A stretch of 44,679 nucleotides of DNA from Thiotrichaceae bacterium (GCA_015486375.1 WFRR01000033.1:1-44679); one strand, 5' to 3'; numbered from the stretch's first letter, positions 19,933 to 29,591 are shown. Notes: generated by a model from the sequence alone, not told the origin. Program-made: numbers and translations.

Positions 19933-21291
19933 ATGCCTTTTATTCCTCATACTGAAACAGATATTCAAGCAATGCTTGCAACCATTGGTGTTGCAGATAT
20001 TGATGATTTATTTGATGAAATTCCTGAAAACTTACGAGCGGGGGAGATGCACGACATCCCTACGATGATGAGTGAAATGGATATTAGCCGTTTAATGATG
20101 CAACGCGCACATTTAGATGGTTTGCCACTTAACTTTATTGGTGCTGGAGCGTATGAACATCATATTCCTGCCGCCGTATGGCAGTTAACTACGCGGGGAG
20201 AATTCTATTCTGCATATACCCCTTATCAAGCGGAAGCGTCACAAGGCACATTGCAACTGATCTATGAATTTCAGACGATGATGACAGATTTGACGGCAAT
20301 GGATGCCTCGAATGCTTCATTATACGATGGTGCATCGGCTACGGCTGAAGCCGTATTAATGGCAATACGGGTTAATCGTAAATCAAAGTCTCGACATATT
20401 TTATTACCTAAAAGTTTAAACCCTGTGTATCGCAAAACTATCCGTGCAATTTGTGAACCTCAAGGGATTAAATTGAGTGAAATTAGTTTTTCTCAACAAA
20501 CAGGAAAAACCGACTTTTCAGCTTTAGCTGAATATAGCAAACAAGATATTACCGCCTTAGTGATCCCACAGATTAACTTTTTTGGGGTGATTGAAGAGTT
20601 TGATGAATTAACTCAATGGGCAGAAGATAATGGCAGTATTGCTATTTCAGTTGCTAACCCCTTATTGCTTTCAGTAATGAAACCACCTGGAGAATGGGGA
20701 CGACAGGGTATTGATATTGCGGTCGGTGAAGGGCAGCCATTAGGTGCGCCACTCTCATCAGGTGGACCTTATTACGGTTATATGTGTTGTAAGAAAAAAC
20801 ATATCCGTCAAATGCCCGGTCGAATTGTAGGTCGGACGACCGATGCGGATGGTAAACAAGGCTTTGTTTTAACCTTACAAGCACGGGAACAACATATTCG
20901 TCGCTCTAAAGCGACTTCAAATATTTGTACTAACCAAGGTCTCGTGGTTACAGCTTCAACAATCCATATGTCTTTACTGGGTGAAGAAGGTTTAGCTCGT
21001 GTGGCCAGTCAGTGTTATAAAAATACTCATTTGCTCCAAGAAAAATTAATTGCTTGTGGTTTAACCCCTTTGCAGTCAGGTGATTGTTTTCATGAATTTA
21101 TTTTACCGCTGGATAAGCCTGCTAATGAAGTCATTGACGCAATGGCAGAAGAAGGCATTTCTGCGGGTTATAACTTATCTGAAGATTACCCTGAATTTGA
21201 TTCAGCTCTACTGGTTTGTGTCACAGAAACTAAATCAGAAAGTGATTTAGATTGGTATGTTGCCACTTTAATTCGTTATCTATCTCAATAA
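19933..21291 (+). CDS. gcvPA: Glycine dehydrogenase (decarboxylating) subunit 1
   Basis: This is the N-terminal half of a split P protein, 452 residues, opening with [19 protein letters not shown] and containing the [14 protein letters not shown] motif. Together with GcvPB it forms the PLP enzyme that decarboxylates glycine and loads GcvH. It lacks the PLP lysine, which is carried by subunit 2. Split GcvP is common in Gram-positives, archaea and some gammaproteobacteria; E. coli has one fused chain. The ribosome binding site is poor, so translation may be coupled to gcvH. Confidence 0.96.
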   Translation: MPFIPHTETDIQAMLATIGVADIDDLFDEIPENLRAGEMHDIPTMMSEMDISRLMMQRAHLDGLPLNFIGAGAYEHHIPAAVWQLTTRGEFYSAYTPYQAEASQGTLQLIYEFQTMMTDLTAMDASNASLYDGASATAEAVLMAIRVNRKSKSRHILLPKSLNPVYRKTIRAICEPQGIKLSEISFSQQTGKTDFSALAEYSKQDITALVIPQINFFGVIEEFDELTQWAEDNGSIAISVANPLLLSVMKPPGEWGRQGIDIAVGEGQPLGAPLSSGGPYYGYMCCKKKHIRQMPGRIVGRTTDADGKQGFVLTLQAREQHIRRSKATSNICTNQGLVVTASTIHMSLLGEEGLARVASQCYKNTHLLQEKLIACGLTPLQSGDCFHEFILPLDKPANEVIDAMAEEGISAGYNLSEDYPEFDSALLVCVTETKSESDLDWYVATLIRYLSQ

Positions 21292-21306
21292 AAGGAGTCT
21301 AAAATC

Positions 21307-22785
21307 ATGTCTAAACCATCAAATTCTATGAACGATAAACTGATTTTTGAACACTCACGTCAGAATCGTCGTGCCTATTCTCAAGCCCCTTTTGAAGAGA
21401 TTGATTTGGGTGAACTGCCCATTCGATTTCGACGTAAATCGAGCTTAAAACATCTGCCTGCGACTTCTGAAATGCAAGTTGTACGGCACTATACCCGTTT
21501 GTCACAAAAGAACTTTTCCATTGATACAGAATTCTATCCCTTAGGTTCTTGTACCATGAAATACAATCCCCGTGCTTGTAATAGCTTGGCGATGTTGCCA
21601 CAAATGTTAGCGCGTCATCCGTATGCACCTGAGCAATTTTCACAAGGCTTTTTAAGCTGTATGTATGAACTGCAACAGATGTTGCATTCGGTCACGGGTA
21701 TGCATGGGGTTTCACTCACCCCAATGGCAGGCGCACAAGGTGAGTTTGCGGGTGTCGCCATGATCCAAGCTTATCATCGTGCCAATAATGACACAGCACG
21801 TACTGAAATTATTGTGCCTGATGCAGCACATGGCACAAATCCTGCTACTGCGATTATGTGTGGTTATAAGGTTAAAGAAATCCGCACAAACCGTAATGGT
21901 GATGTGGATATTGAAGCCCTCAAAGCCGCAGTCGGTCCACAAACTGCAGGCATTATGTTAACTAACCCATCAACCTTGGGTGTCTTTGAGAAAAAGATTA
22001 AAGAAATTGCAGACATTGTGCATCAAGTTGGGGGTTTACTTTATTACGATGGTGCAAACCTCAATGCCATTCTCGGCAAAGTTCGCCCTGGTGATATGGG
22101 TTTTGATGTGATTCATTTAAATTTGCATAAAACTTTCTCAACTCCTCATGGTGGCGGTGGTCCTGGTTCGGGTGCAGTCGGGGTTAGCAAGCGATTATTG
22201 CCTTATATGCCTGTTCCGACTGTGATCCAAGAAGAGGGTGTGTATCGTTTAGAAACGGATGCACAACGCCCTAATAGTATTGGACACTTATCTGCATTCG
22301 CAGGGAATGCAGGAGTACTTATACGTGCCTATGTTTATATGCGTATGTTAGGTCGTGAAGGCATGGTACGTGTATCTGAATTTGCCGCGTTAAATGCTAA
22401 CTACTTAATGACGCGTTTAGCCGATGCAGGCTTTGATTTAGCTTTTCCTGAACGTCGGGCTAGTCATGAGTTTATTGTCACACTAAAACGTCAAGCTAAA
22501 GAGCATAATGCCACCGCAATGGATTTTGCTAAACGTTTACTGGATTTTGGTTATCATGCCCCCACCACTTATTTTCCTTTGCTTATACCTGAATGCTTAT
22601 TGATTGAGCCGACGGAAACAGAAGCAAAAGAAGATATTGATGGTTTTGTTGAGGCAATGATTGCTATCCTTAAAGAGGCTGAAACAGATATTGATAAATT
22701 AAAAGGCGCACCTTGGACACAAGCTAATCGTCGTTTCGATGAAGTTAAAGCAGCCCGTCAATTGGATATCAAGTGGGTTGAGTAA
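21307..22785 (+). CDS. gcvPB: Glycine dehydrogenase (decarboxylating) subunit 2
   Basis: This is the C-terminal half of the split P protein, 492 residues. The PLP-binding lysine is Lys275 in [18 protein letters not shown], and [11 protein letters not shown] and [12 protein letters not shown] are conserved. It starts 15 bases after gcvPA behind AGGAG and completes the glycine-decarboxylating subunit of the gcv operon. Confidence 0.97.
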   Translation: MSKPSNSMNDKLIFEHSRQNRRAYSQAPFEEIDLGELPIRFRRKSSLKHLPATSEMQVVRHYTRLSQKNFSIDTEFYPLGSCTMKYNPRACNSLAMLPQMLARHPYAPEQFSQGFLSCMYELQQMLHSVTGMHGVSLTPMAGAQGEFAGVAMIQAYHRANNDTARTEIIVPDAAHGTNPATAIMCGYKVKEIRTNRNGDVDIEALKAAVGPQTAGIMLTNPSTLGVFEKKIKEIADIVHQVGGLLYYDGANLNAILGKVRPGDMGFDVIHLNLHKTFSTPHGGGGPGSGAVGVSKRLLPYMPVPTVIQEEGVYRLETDAQRPNSIGHLSAFAGNAGVLIRAYVYMRMLGREGMVRVSEFAALNANYLMTRLADAGFDLAFPERRASHEFIVTLKRQAKEHNATAMDFAKRLLDFGYHAPTTYFPLLIPECLLIEPTETEAKEDIDGFVEAMIAILKEAETDIDKLKGAPWTQANRRFDEVKAARQLDIKWVE

Positions 22786-22824
22786 TCACCTTTTAGTAGA
22801 ACATTTAAATTTAAAGAATTAGCA

Positions 22825-23184
22825 ATGAGCAAAACAGGAAATACAGGTCTAAAACGCCTTCGGCACGCTATTATTTACTCTTGGCAAGGGTTTAAAATGG
22901 CATTTAAATATGAAGAAGCCTTTCGACAAGAATGTCTTGTATTGCTGATTGCAATTCCTTTAGCACTTTGGCTGGGGGAATCAAGTGTAGAGAAAATCTT
23001 ATTAATTGGCAGCATTGTACTGCTAATGATTGTTGAACTACTGAATTCAGCCATTGAAGCCGTCGTTGATCGTATTAGTGATGATTGGCATGAACTATCA
23101 GGGCGTGCTAAAGACATGGCATCCGCCGCTGTATTTTTAGCCTTCTTAAATAGTGTACTAACTTGGTTTTTTATACTGATTTGA
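22825..23184 (+). CDS. dgkA: Diacylglycerol kinase DgkA
   Basis: DgkA is a small trimeric inner-membrane kinase that recycles diacylglycerol to phosphatidic acid. The 119-residue product has the family motifs EEAFRQE (residues 31-37) and VELLNSAIEAVVDRIS, followed by KDMASAAVFLA, with three membrane segments. It begins 39 bases after gcvPB on the same strand with no terminator seen between, so it may be read through from the gcv operon. It faces the tRNA-Glu cluster tail to tail with only 13 bases between. Confidence 0.95.
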   Translation: MSKTGNTGLKRLRHAIIYSWQGFKMAFKYEEAFRQECLVLLIAIPLALWLGESSVEKILLIGSIVLLMIVELLNSAIEAVVDRISDDWHELSGRAKDMASAAVFLAFLNSVLTWFFILI

Positions 23185-23197
23185 TCAAGAAATGAAG

Positions 23198-23273
23198 TGG
23201 CGTCCCCACAGGGATTCGAACCCCGGTTGCCGCCGTGAAAGGGCAGTGTCCTAGGCCACTAGACGATGGGGAC
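23198..23273 (-). tRNA. tRNA-Glu (TTC), copy 1
   Basis: The minus strand gives a complete cloverleaf with acceptor GTCCCCA/TGGGGAC, anticodon loop CTTTCAC (anticodon TTC), T-loop TTCGAAT and encoded CCA. It is 76 bases with CCA. The D-arm and T-arm differ from the two other tRNA-Glu copies next to it, making this the divergent member. It is the last gene of the tRNA operon. Confidence 0.96.
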
Positions 23274-23356
23274 ATAATAATCTTGCTAATAAAAATAGAA
23301 AAATCTTCTAAATAATTATGGAAAAGCAAAAATAAAGGAATTTGAGATAAGAAAGA

Positions 23357-23431
23357 TGGTGTCCCCACGGGGACTTGAACCCCGGTTACCGCCGTGAAAG
23401 GGCAGTGTCCTAACCGCTAGACGATGGGGAC
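23357..23431 (-). tRNA. tRNA-Glu (TTC), copy 2
   Basis: This is a full cloverleaf of 75 bases including encoded CCA, anticodon TTC in CTTTCAC, T-loop TTCAAGT. It is identical to copy 3 over its whole length, and the first ~11 bases of the 5' flank are shared, indicating a recent duplication. Confidence 0.96.
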
Positions 23432-23475
23432 GACACTATCAAACATATTGAAACAACTAACATTAGTCAAGTAAA

Positions 23476-23550
23476 TGGTGTCCCCACGGGGACTTGAACC
23501 CCGGTTACCGCCGTGAAAGGGCAGTGTCCTAACCGCTAGACGATGGGGAC
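23476..23550 (-). tRNA. tRNA-Glu (TTC), copy 3
   Basis: Same sequence as copy 2, with encoded CCA. It lies 15 bases downstream of the stop of the 68-residue membrane protein in the direction of transcription, so the protein gene and the tRNA must be separated by RNA processing if they share a transcript. Confidence 0.96.
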
Positions 23551-23565
23551 GACACTATCAACTTA

Positions 23566-23772
23566 CTATTTTCGATCTGATTCTCTAGGTGCAAATAAAG
23601 CAACCGTTGCTACGCCAGTAAATAAAATTAAAAAACCGACGGGGACAATCATTAGCAATACTTTAACTAAAGCATCATAACCACCATAAAACATTAATCC
23701 AAAGCCTGCAATAAACGCTATTGCGGTGATGATCAAACCGATTATCACACAAATACGACCTAATTTAGCCAT
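23566..23772 (-). CDS. Small membrane protein within the tRNA operon
   Basis: The 68-residue product starts MAKLGRICVIIGLIITAIAF, has two hydrophobic segments (about 6-29 and 36-60) and ends in a charged tail (PRESDRK). The ATG at 23770-23772 is preceded by AGAGAGG. The frame is open further upstream, but that extension is translated tRNA-Ala and is not real. The gene is sandwiched between tRNA-Ala and three tRNA-Glu genes, all on the same strand. Function is unknown; small two-segment membrane proteins of this kind are common and poorly studied. Confidence 0.75.
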   Translation of the reverse strand: MAKLGRICVIIGLIITAIAFIAGFGLMFYGGYDALVKVLLMIVPVGFLILFTGVATVALFAPRESDRK

Positions 23773-23792
23773 ATTTAAAACCTCTCTTCTTC

Positions 23793-23868
23793 TGGTGGAG
23801 CTAAGCGGGATCGAACCGCTGACCTCTACACTGCCAGTGTAGCGCTCTCCCAGCTGAGCTATAGCCCC
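23793..23868 (-). tRNA. tRNA-Ala (GGC)
   Basis: The minus strand folds into a standard cloverleaf beginning GGGGCTATAGCTCAG, with anticodon loop CTGGCAG (anticodon GGC), T-loop TTCGATC and encoded CCA. It is the first gene of the tRNA operon, about 10 bases after the predicted transcription start. Confidence 0.97.
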
Positions 23869-23884
23869 TCGAAAGAGAGCGTGA

Positions 23885-23913
23885 ATTCTGGTCGAAATAG
23901 CACTTTGTGTCAA
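23885..23913 (-). promoter_or_regulatory. Sigma-70 promoter of the tRNA-Ala/Glu operon
   Basis: On the minus strand a perfect -35 TTGACA (plus 23908-23913) is followed after exactly 17 bases by CAGAAT (plus 23885-23890). A start near 23878 would leave a leader of about 10 bases before tRNA-Ala, typical for stable-RNA promoters. Confidence 0.78.
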
Positions 23914-23967
23914 GCATTTTTTCAAAAAAATAGTGAATAAATTAAATTGCTATTTAATTACAAAATG

Positions 23968-25389
23968 TTAAGCATATTTAGCTTGATTAAAGGCAATTGC
24001 GGTTAAAATTCTGGCTAAAGAGCGTTCACGTCCAACCAATTTAAGCGTGACATCTAAAGAAGGAGACATCGCCGTTCCTGTAATAGCAACGCGTAGAGGT
24101 GGACCAACTTTACCAAGCTTTAAATCCATTGTTTCACAGACCTGCATAATGGCGGCATGTAAGGTAGATTCTTGCCACTCACTCACATCTGCTAGCGCAT
24201 CGTGTAAGGCTTGTAAAATTGCAGGTGTCGCGGTTTTAAAATGCTTTTTTGCCGCATTAAAATTAAATTCGGCAAAGTCTTCATAGAAATAACGACTATT
24301 AGCCACAAGATCAACCAATGTCTTAGCACGCTCACGCTGGGCTTTAATCACCTCAGTCAGTGCAGGTCCTTGGCTAATATCCAATTGCTGTGCTTTAATA
24401 TGCCATTGCATCTCTGCGGCAATTTCATCCAAAGGCAGTGTTTTTAAATAGTGCTGATTCAGCCACAATAATTTATCAGGGCTAAAGGTGGACGGCGACT
24501 TATTAACCCCTTCGAGTGAAAATAAATCAATCATTTCTTGTCTAGAAAACACTTCTTGATCACCATGAGACCAGCCTAAGCGGACTAAATAATTGAGCAA
24601 AGCGTGCGGTAAGTAACCTTCATCACGATATTGCATGACTCCAACTGCACCATGTCGCTTTGATAAACGTTTACCATCTGCCCCTAGGATCATAGGAACG
24701 TGCGCATATTTAGGGGGTGTTTTACCCAATGCTTGCATAATATTGATTTGTCGAGGCGTATTATTAATATGATCATCACCACGAATAACATGACTAATGC
24801 CCATATCTAAATCATCAACTATGACTGTTAAATTATAGGTTGGTGTACCATCAGATCGAGCAATAATTAAATCATCCAATTCACTATTAGCAATAGTAAT
24901 TGTGCCACGGACTAAATCATCAATTTCAACAACGCCTTCTTTAGGATTACGGAAACGAATCACATAATCTTGTTTATTGCTATCATCATTATGCTGATGG
25001 GTATCTGAAGATCGACATTTTTGATCATAACGCGGTTTTTGCTTATCTCGCATTTGTTGTTCACGCAAATCATCTAAACGCTGTTTAGAACAATAACAAC
25101 GGTAAGCTTTACCTTCATCCAATAATTGTTGAATTATTTCTGCATAACGGTCAAAACGTTGGGTTTGATAGACAGGTTTTTCATCATAATTAAGTTGTAA
25201 CCAATCCATACCTTCAAAAATCGCGTCAACAGATGCTTGAGTTGAACGCTCTCGATCCGTATCTTCAATCCGTAAAATAAATTTAGACTGCATTTTACGG
25301 GCATATAGCCAAGAAAATAATGCAGTTCTTGCACCACCAATATGTAAATAGCCTGTTGGACTGGGAGCAAAGCGTGTTTTGATTGTCAT
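23968..25389 (-). CDS. gltX: Glutamyl-tRNA synthetase
   Basis: This class I synthetase charges tRNA-Glu. The 473-residue product has the HIGH-type motif (SPTGYLHIGGARTA, residues 11-24), the KMSKS-type motif KRLSKRHG near residue 240, and the C-x-C..C zinc-like segment YRCYCSK. It starts with ATG at 25387-25389. Directly downstream, on the same strand, is the tRNA-Ala/tRNA-Glu operon, so the enzyme and its substrate tRNAs are neighbours. A similar gltX-tRNA arrangement is known in pseudomonads. Confidence 0.97.
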   Translation of the reverse strand: MTIKTRFAPSPTGYLHIGGARTALFSWLYARKMQSKFILRIEDTDRERSTQASVDAIFEGMDWLQLNYDEKPVYQTQRFDRYAEIIQQLLDEGKAYRCYCSKQRLDDLREQQMRDKQKPRYDQKCRSSDTHQHNDDSNKQDYVIRFRNPKEGVVEIDDLVRGTITIANSELDDLIIARSDGTPTYNLTVIVDDLDMGISHVIRGDDHINNTPRQINIMQALGKTPPKYAHVPMILGADGKRLSKRHGAVGVMQYRDEGYLPHALLNYLVRLGWSHGDQEVFSRQEMIDLFSLEGVNKSPSTFSPDKLLWLNQHYLKTLPLDEIAAEMQWHIKAQQLDISQGPALTEVIKAQRERAKTLVDLVANSRYFYEDFAEFNFNAAKKHFKTATPAILQALHDALADVSEWQESTLHAAIMQVCETMDLKLGKVGPPLRVAITGTAMSPSLDVTLKLVGRERSLARILTAIAFNQAKYA

Positions 25390-25544
25390 AAAATAAACTC
25401 TAGAATTTTGAGATAACTAAGAATGTAGGCAAGAATATAGTGACGCACAGTATATTCAAGAAAAAATAGTGGTAACCGTATTGATTCATACCCAAATATA
25501 AAAAGGATAGAATGATTAAGAACACGACTGTTTGCCTTTACGAC

Positions 25545-25550
25545 TATAAT
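25545..25550 (+). promoter_or_regulatory. Candidate -10 box for trpD
   Basis: A perfect TATAAT at 25545-25550 lies 60 bases before trpD in the 220-base gap divergent from gltX. No clear -35 stands at 16-18 bases. A short inverted repeat TGATC-8-GATCA (25567-25584) lies between it and the gene. I saw no Trp-codon leader peptide, so attenuation is not supported. Confidence 0.35.
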
Positions 25551-25609
25551 GAGATCCGTATATAGGTGATCAAAATTAAGATCATTACTTAAAAATAAGG
25601 AAATAATTT

Positions 25610-26647
25610 ATGGATATGCCTGCAGCGATACAGCATGTATTAAATCGACAGGACTTTAGTTCTGAACAAATGATAGCAATCATGCAGTTGATTATGACAG
25701 GTCAAGCCACGGCATCCCAAATAGGGGGTTTTTTAGTTGGTTTGCGAATGAAAGGTGAAAATAGTACAGAAATTGCAGCGGCAGCAAAAGTTATGCGTCA
25801 ATTATCCACCAAGGTTAATGTGGATAAGCATCACTTAGTAGATACTTGTGGAACAGGGGGAGATTCATCAGGAACATTTAATGTTTCAACTGCCACGGCA
25901 TTTGTGGTTGCGGCGGCAGGGGGACGAGTGGCAAAACATGGCAATCGTTCTGTCTCAAGTCAATCAGGCAGTGCCGATGTACTGGAAGCCGCAGGGGTTA
26001 ATTTAGATTTAAACCCAGATCAGGTAGCCAAGTGTATTGATACCATTGGGATTGGCTTTTTATTTGCACAAAAGCATCATAGCGCCATGAAGCATGCCAT
26101 TATGCCTCGCAAAGAAATGGCAGTACGCACTATTTTTAATTTATTAGGTCCATTAACCAATCCTGCCGATGCACCTTTTCAGGTATTGGGTGTATTTGAT
26201 CGTGCATGGTTAATGCCAATGGCAAAAGTATTAAAAACCTTAGGCAGTCAACATGTGATGGTTGTCCATGCTGAAGATGGCTTAGATGAAATTAGTATTG
26301 CAGCCAGTACGCATGTAGTTGAATTAAAACAGGGGCTTATTTCTGAGTATCAAATCTCGCCTGAAGATTTTAATCTGTCCCGTAGTTCACTGGATGATAT
26401 TCGTGTCAGTACTGCACAAGAAAGCCTTGAATTAATTCAGGCTACTTTTAAGAGTAATGGCAATGCGATAGACACACGCACCAAGACAGCCCGCAATATT
26501 ATTGCGTTAAATGCAGGGGCAGCTTTATATGTTTCAGGGCTTGAGAATAATTTGCAAACAGGCATTAAGACCGCCTTGGATGTAATGCAGAGTGGCAAGG
26601 CTAATAAAAAATTAAATGAACTTATTAATCAATCTAATCGCTATTAA
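25610..26647 (+). CDS. trpD: Anthranilate phosphoribosyltransferase
   Basis: TrpD joins anthranilate to PRPP in tryptophan synthesis. The 345-residue product has the PRPP-binding glycine loop DTCGTGGDSSGTFNVST (about residues 78-94), the KHGNRSVSSQSGSADVLEA motif and FNLLGPLTNP. AAGGAAA precedes the ATG. trpC follows after 6 bases. trpE and trpG, often upstream in gammaproteobacteria, are not in the window. Confidence 0.97.
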   Translation: MDMPAAIQHVLNRQDFSSEQMIAIMQLIMTGQATASQIGGFLVGLRMKGENSTEIAAAAKVMRQLSTKVNVDKHHLVDTCGTGGDSSGTFNVSTATAFVVAAAGGRVAKHGNRSVSSQSGSADVLEAAGVNLDLNPDQVAKCIDTIGIGFLFAQKHHSAMKHAIMPRKEMAVRTIFNLLGPLTNPADAPFQVLGVFDRAWLMPMAKVLKTLGSQHVMVVHAEDGLDEISIAASTHVVELKQGLISEYQISPEDFNLSRSSLDDIRVSTAQESLELIQATFKSNGNAIDTRTKTARNIIALNAGAALYVSGLENNLQTGIKTALDVMQSGKANKKLNELINQSNRY

Positions 26648-26653
26648 ATTATT

Positions 26654-27454
26654 ATGAATGACAATACGCCTGATATTCTTAAAAGAATTCTACAAACGAA
26701 ATCTGAAGAAATTGCAGCTCGTTCTGCACAGTGTTCGATTCAACAATTACAAAAAAAGATAGAGACTCGTTCCCCTATACGCCCTTTTGTTGAGGCAATT
26801 AAAAACAAAATTAGTCAAAAACAAGCAGCAGTGATTGCAGAAATAAAACGCGCTTCGCCCAGTAAAGGTTTGATTCGTGAAAACTTTAATCCCAGTGAAA
26901 TTGCTGCATCTTACCAACAAGGGGGAGCAGCCTGTATTTCTGTCTTAACCGATGAACAGTATTTTCAGGGTTCAGAACAATATTTGCGTGAAGCACGCGC
27001 AGCATGTACTTTGCCGATCATTCGTAAAGACTTTATTATTGAGCCTTATCAGGTTTATGAAGCCAGTGCAATGGATGCTGACTGTATTTTACTCATTGTC
27101 TCCGCATTAAGTGATGACAAAATGCAGGCATTATATAAACTGGCACAGCAGCTTCATCTTGATGTTCTCATTGAAGTGCATGATCAACAAGAATTGCAAC
27201 GTGCCTTACGTTTAAACCCTGCTTTAATTGGAATTAATAATCGTAACTTAAGAACGTTTGAGACATCACTGCAAACGACATTAGATTTATTGGAACAAAT
27301 ACCGCCACAAATGATCGTAGTGACTGAAAGTGGTATCCATCAAAAAAGTGATATTCAATTAATGCGGAATCATCAGGTTAATGCCTTTTTAGTCGGTGAA
27401 GCATTTATGCGTGCTAATAATCCAGGTGAAGAATTAAATTCTTTATTTTTTTAA
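26654..27454 (+). CDS. trpC: Indole-3-glycerol phosphate synthase
   Basis: TrpC closes the indole ring from CdRP. The 266-residue product is the stand-alone form, not fused to TrpF as in E. coli. Conserved TIM-barrel motifs are [38 protein letters not shown] and [10 protein letters not shown], followed by VTESGI and the phosphate-binding LVGEAFMR. It is in a tight operon with trpD. Confidence 0.97.
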   Translation: MNDNTPDILKRILQTKSEEIAARSAQCSIQQLQKKIETRSPIRPFVEAIKNKISQKQAAVIAEIKRASPSKGLIRENFNPSEIAASYQQGGAACISVLTDEQYFQGSEQYLREARAACTLPIIRKDFIIEPYQVYEASAMDADCILLIVSALSDDKMQALYKLAQQLHLDVLIEVHDQQELQRALRLNPALIGINNRNLRTFETSLQTTLDLLEQIPPQMIVVTESGIHQKSDIQLMRNHQVNAFLVGEAFMRANNPGEELNSLFF

Positions 27455-27474
27455 CTTAAAAAAACAAAAAAATT

Positions 27475-28269
27475 ATGCTCATTTATCCTCAAATAGATCC
27501 CATTGCGCTTAGCTTGGGACCACTTAAAGTCCATTGGTATGGACTTATGTACGTTATTGGTTTTATAGGTTTTTTACTGATAGGAAAATACCGTGCTAGA
27601 CGTTCTAATGGTGCGATTAGTGTTGAACAAGTCGATGACCTCATGTTTTACGGAGCTTTAGGCGTTGTACTCGGTGGACGTATTGGTTACATGCTCTTTT
27701 ATAAATTAGGCGAGTTTGCTAATAACCCTTTATCCTTTTTCCAAATTTGGGATGGAGGCATGAGTTTTCATGGTGGCTTATTAGGGGTCATTTTAGTAAT
27801 GTTCCTATTAGCTAAAAAATGGAATGTCCCTTTCCTATTGGTTGGCGATTTTGTAGCACCGATGGTACCGATTGGCTTAGGTGCAGGGCGTATGGGCAAT
27901 TTCATTAATGGTGAATTATGGGGGAAACCCACAGATGTATCATGGGGTATGGTTTTTCCACAAGCTGATCAGTTAGTTAGACATCCATCTCAATTATATC
28001 AATTTGTATTAGAAGGTATTTTATTATTTATTATATTATGGTTCTTTTCTAAAAAGTCTCGTCCCATTGCCAGTGTGTCGGGTTTATTCTTATTATTCTA
28101 TGGACTATTCCGATTCTTAGTTGAGTTTGTTAGAGAACCTGACGCTCATATTGGCTATATAGCATGGGAATGGTTAACCAAAGGTCAGCTATTGTCAGTA
28201 CCCATGATATTAATTGGATTAGCTTTAATTATTTGGGCATATCGTAATCAGTCAAAAGTAACTAATTAG
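27475..28269 (+). CDS. lgt: Prolipoprotein diacylglyceryl transferase
   Basis: Lgt attaches diacylglycerol to the lipobox cysteine of prolipoproteins in the inner membrane, the first step in maturing lipoproteins such as BamB and PilW of this window. The 264-residue product has the family motifs HWYGLMY, GGMSFHGGLLG and the signature GRMGNFINGELWGKPT, with about seven membrane segments. It begins 20 bases after trpC. The start is embedded in an A-rich run without a Shine-Dalgarno sequence. Confidence 0.97.
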   Translation: MLIYPQIDPIALSLGPLKVHWYGLMYVIGFIGFLLIGKYRARRSNGAISVEQVDDLMFYGALGVVLGGRIGYMLFYKLGEFANNPLSFFQIWDGGMSFHGGLLGVILVMFLLAKKWNVPFLLVGDFVAPMVPIGLGAGRMGNFINGELWGKPTDVSWGMVFPQADQLVRHPSQLYQFVLEGILLFIILWFFSKKSRPIASVSGLFLLFYGLFRFLVEFVREPDAHIGYIAWEWLTKGQLLSVPMILIGLALIIWAYRNQSKVTN

Positions 28270-28292
28270 AACATATTAGTCATATAAATATG

Positions 28293-28367
28293 ATTTATTT
28301 ATTAATATAAATTCAGCATTTATTTAATAAATAAATACTTGACTTTTTTTTTCTAACAATTAAGAAT
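28293..28367 (+). promoter_or_regulatory. Promoter and A+T inverted repeat before the H-NS-like gene
   Basis: TTGACT at 28339-28344 and AAGAAT at 28362-28367, 17 bases apart, form a likely sigma-70 promoter. Just upstream is a perfect 13-bp inverted repeat made only of A and T (28293-28305 with 28324-28336). Such A+T-rich, probably curved DNA is the preferred target of H-NS proteins, so autoregulation is plausible; that part is inference. Confidence 0.5.
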
Positions 28368-28404
28368 AGCACACACTTAATTTTAATAATATATAGAGGC
28401 AATT

Positions 28405-28722
28405 ATGGCTGATTTCGATTTTTTAGCAGACTATAACACTAAACAACTTTCTGAAATGGTTCCTGTGATTCATAAGTTAATCAAGAAAAAGGAAAAAACA
28501 GAGAAAGAAGCGGTTAGACAGCAAATGGCAATTCTTGCTGCTGAAAGTGGCTTTAGCATTGATGAAATTTTAGGTAAAGGCAAAAATACGGTTAAGCGTA
28601 TTGTAAAAGCAAAATACAAGAACCCTGACAATGACCAAACATGGTCAGGTCGTGGTAGAAAGCCAAAGTGGGTTGTTGCTTACGTTGAAAACGGTGGCGA
28701 TCTTAACGACTGCACTATCTAA
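28405..28722 (+). CDS. H-NS-like histone family nucleoid protein
   Basis: The 105-residue protein has an N-terminal coiled-coil oligomerisation region (about residues 12-50) and the C-terminal H-NS DNA-binding motif TWSGRGRKPKWV (about 79-90). The length and the WSGRGRKPKW form match the H-NS/HvrA-type xenogeneic silencers of proteobacteria. A GAGG precedes the ATG. It is a monocistronic gene with its own promoter and a strong terminator. Confidence 0.92.
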   Translation: MADFDFLADYNTKQLSEMVPVIHKLIKKKEKTEKEAVRQQMAILAAESGFSIDEILGKGKNTVKRIVKAKYKNPDNDQTWSGRGRKPKWVVAYVENGGDLNDCTI

Positions 28723-28774
28723 AACTGTTTAATGTAATATTAAGCTTAGTATTGCAATAACATCAGTAAAGAAA

Positions 28775-28807
28775 GGGGGGTGATTTAATTATCAGTCCCC
28801 TTTTTTT
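28775..28807 (+). terminator. Intrinsic terminator of the H-NS-like gene
   Basis: GGGGGGTGAT (28775-28784) pairs with ATCAGTCCCC (28791-28800) with one mismatch and one wobble around a six-base loop. Seven T residues follow (28801-28807). Confidence 0.9.
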
Positions 28808-29077
28808 ATGTATTTTAAGCTTAGTTTGTCCAGTAAAATGAAACTATTAAAATAGGTATTTTCGTATAAAAGCCAATGGAATCATTTTTGATTAAGTCAA
28901 ATTATTTTTTGTAACAATGTTCATAATATGACTAATTTATAAAAATAGAGTGTTCATAATAACTTGAAAAAGTAGAAATTCTAAAAAAAAATCAAAATAA
29001 ACAGAATATTACTTGTATCTAATCCACACCTAACAGTAGAATCGCCTGTTTTCCTCTATACCCATTGGAGTTATTCT
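28808..29077. other. A+T-rich gap before ndk
   Basis: These 270 bases contain no ORF or RNA gene that I can support. They are A+T-rich with A-tracts and must include the ndk promoter, which I could not place convincingly. The GGAG at 29067-29070 is the ndk ribosome binding site. Confidence 0.4.
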
Positions 29078-29509
29078 GTGGCAATTGAACGTACTATCTC
29101 AATTATTAAACCTGATGCTGTTGGTCAAAATGTAATTGGTCAAATTTATTCACGCTTTGAAGGTGCTGGCTTAAAAGTGATTGCAGCAAAAATGAAGCAC
29201 CTTAGCGATGAAGATGCTGGTGGTTTCTATGCTGTACACAAAGAGCGTCCTTTCTTTGGTGAACTACTAGAATTTATGACCTCAGGTCCTATTATGATTC
29301 AATTGCTTGAAGGTGAAGATGCCGTAGCAAAGAATCGTGAATTAATGGGTGCAACCAATCCTGTTGATGCAGAAAAAGGCACAATTCGAGGTGATTTCGC
29401 CGAAACTATTGATGAGAATGCCGTACACGGTTCAGATAGTTTAGAAAATGCCGCGATTGAAACGGCTTATTTCTTTGCTGATAATGAAATTTGTCCTCGT
29501 ACACGCTAG
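29078..29509 (+). CDS. ndk: Nucleoside diphosphate kinase
   Basis: Ndk equilibrates nucleoside tri- and diphosphates through a phosphohistidine. The 143-residue product is of standard length, starts with [12 protein letters not shown] and has the catalytic His117 in NAVHGSDS. The start codon is GTG, with GGAG seven bases before it. It opens the conserved block ndk-rlmN-pilW-rodZ-hisS-yfgM-bamB. Confidence 0.98.
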   Translation: MAIERTISIIKPDAVGQNVIGQIYSRFEGAGLKVIAAKMKHLSDEDAGGFYAVHKERPFFGELLEFMTSGPIMIQLLEGEDAVAKNRELMGATNPVDAEKGTIRGDFAETIDENAVHGSDSLENAAIETAYFFADNEICPRTR

Positions 29510-29591
29510 GATTGAATCTTAATTATCCAATAAGTACAGTTCAGAAAAGTAATTTTGGCTGTACTTAACCACTTACAAATCCTTAAATATC

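Noticed and set aside
23198-23550. Repeated block that looks like a CRISPR or tandem repeat
   Set aside because: The repeated units are complete tRNA-Glu genes with cloverleaf structure and encoded CCA.
23773-23925. N-terminal extension of the 68-residue membrane protein to 119 residues
   Set aside because: The extension is the translation of tRNA-Ala and its leader; the internal ATG with AGAGAGG is the real start.
25390-25609. Tryptophan attenuator upstream of trpD
   Set aside because: No short leader with tandem Trp codons and no terminator/antiterminator hairpins were found.
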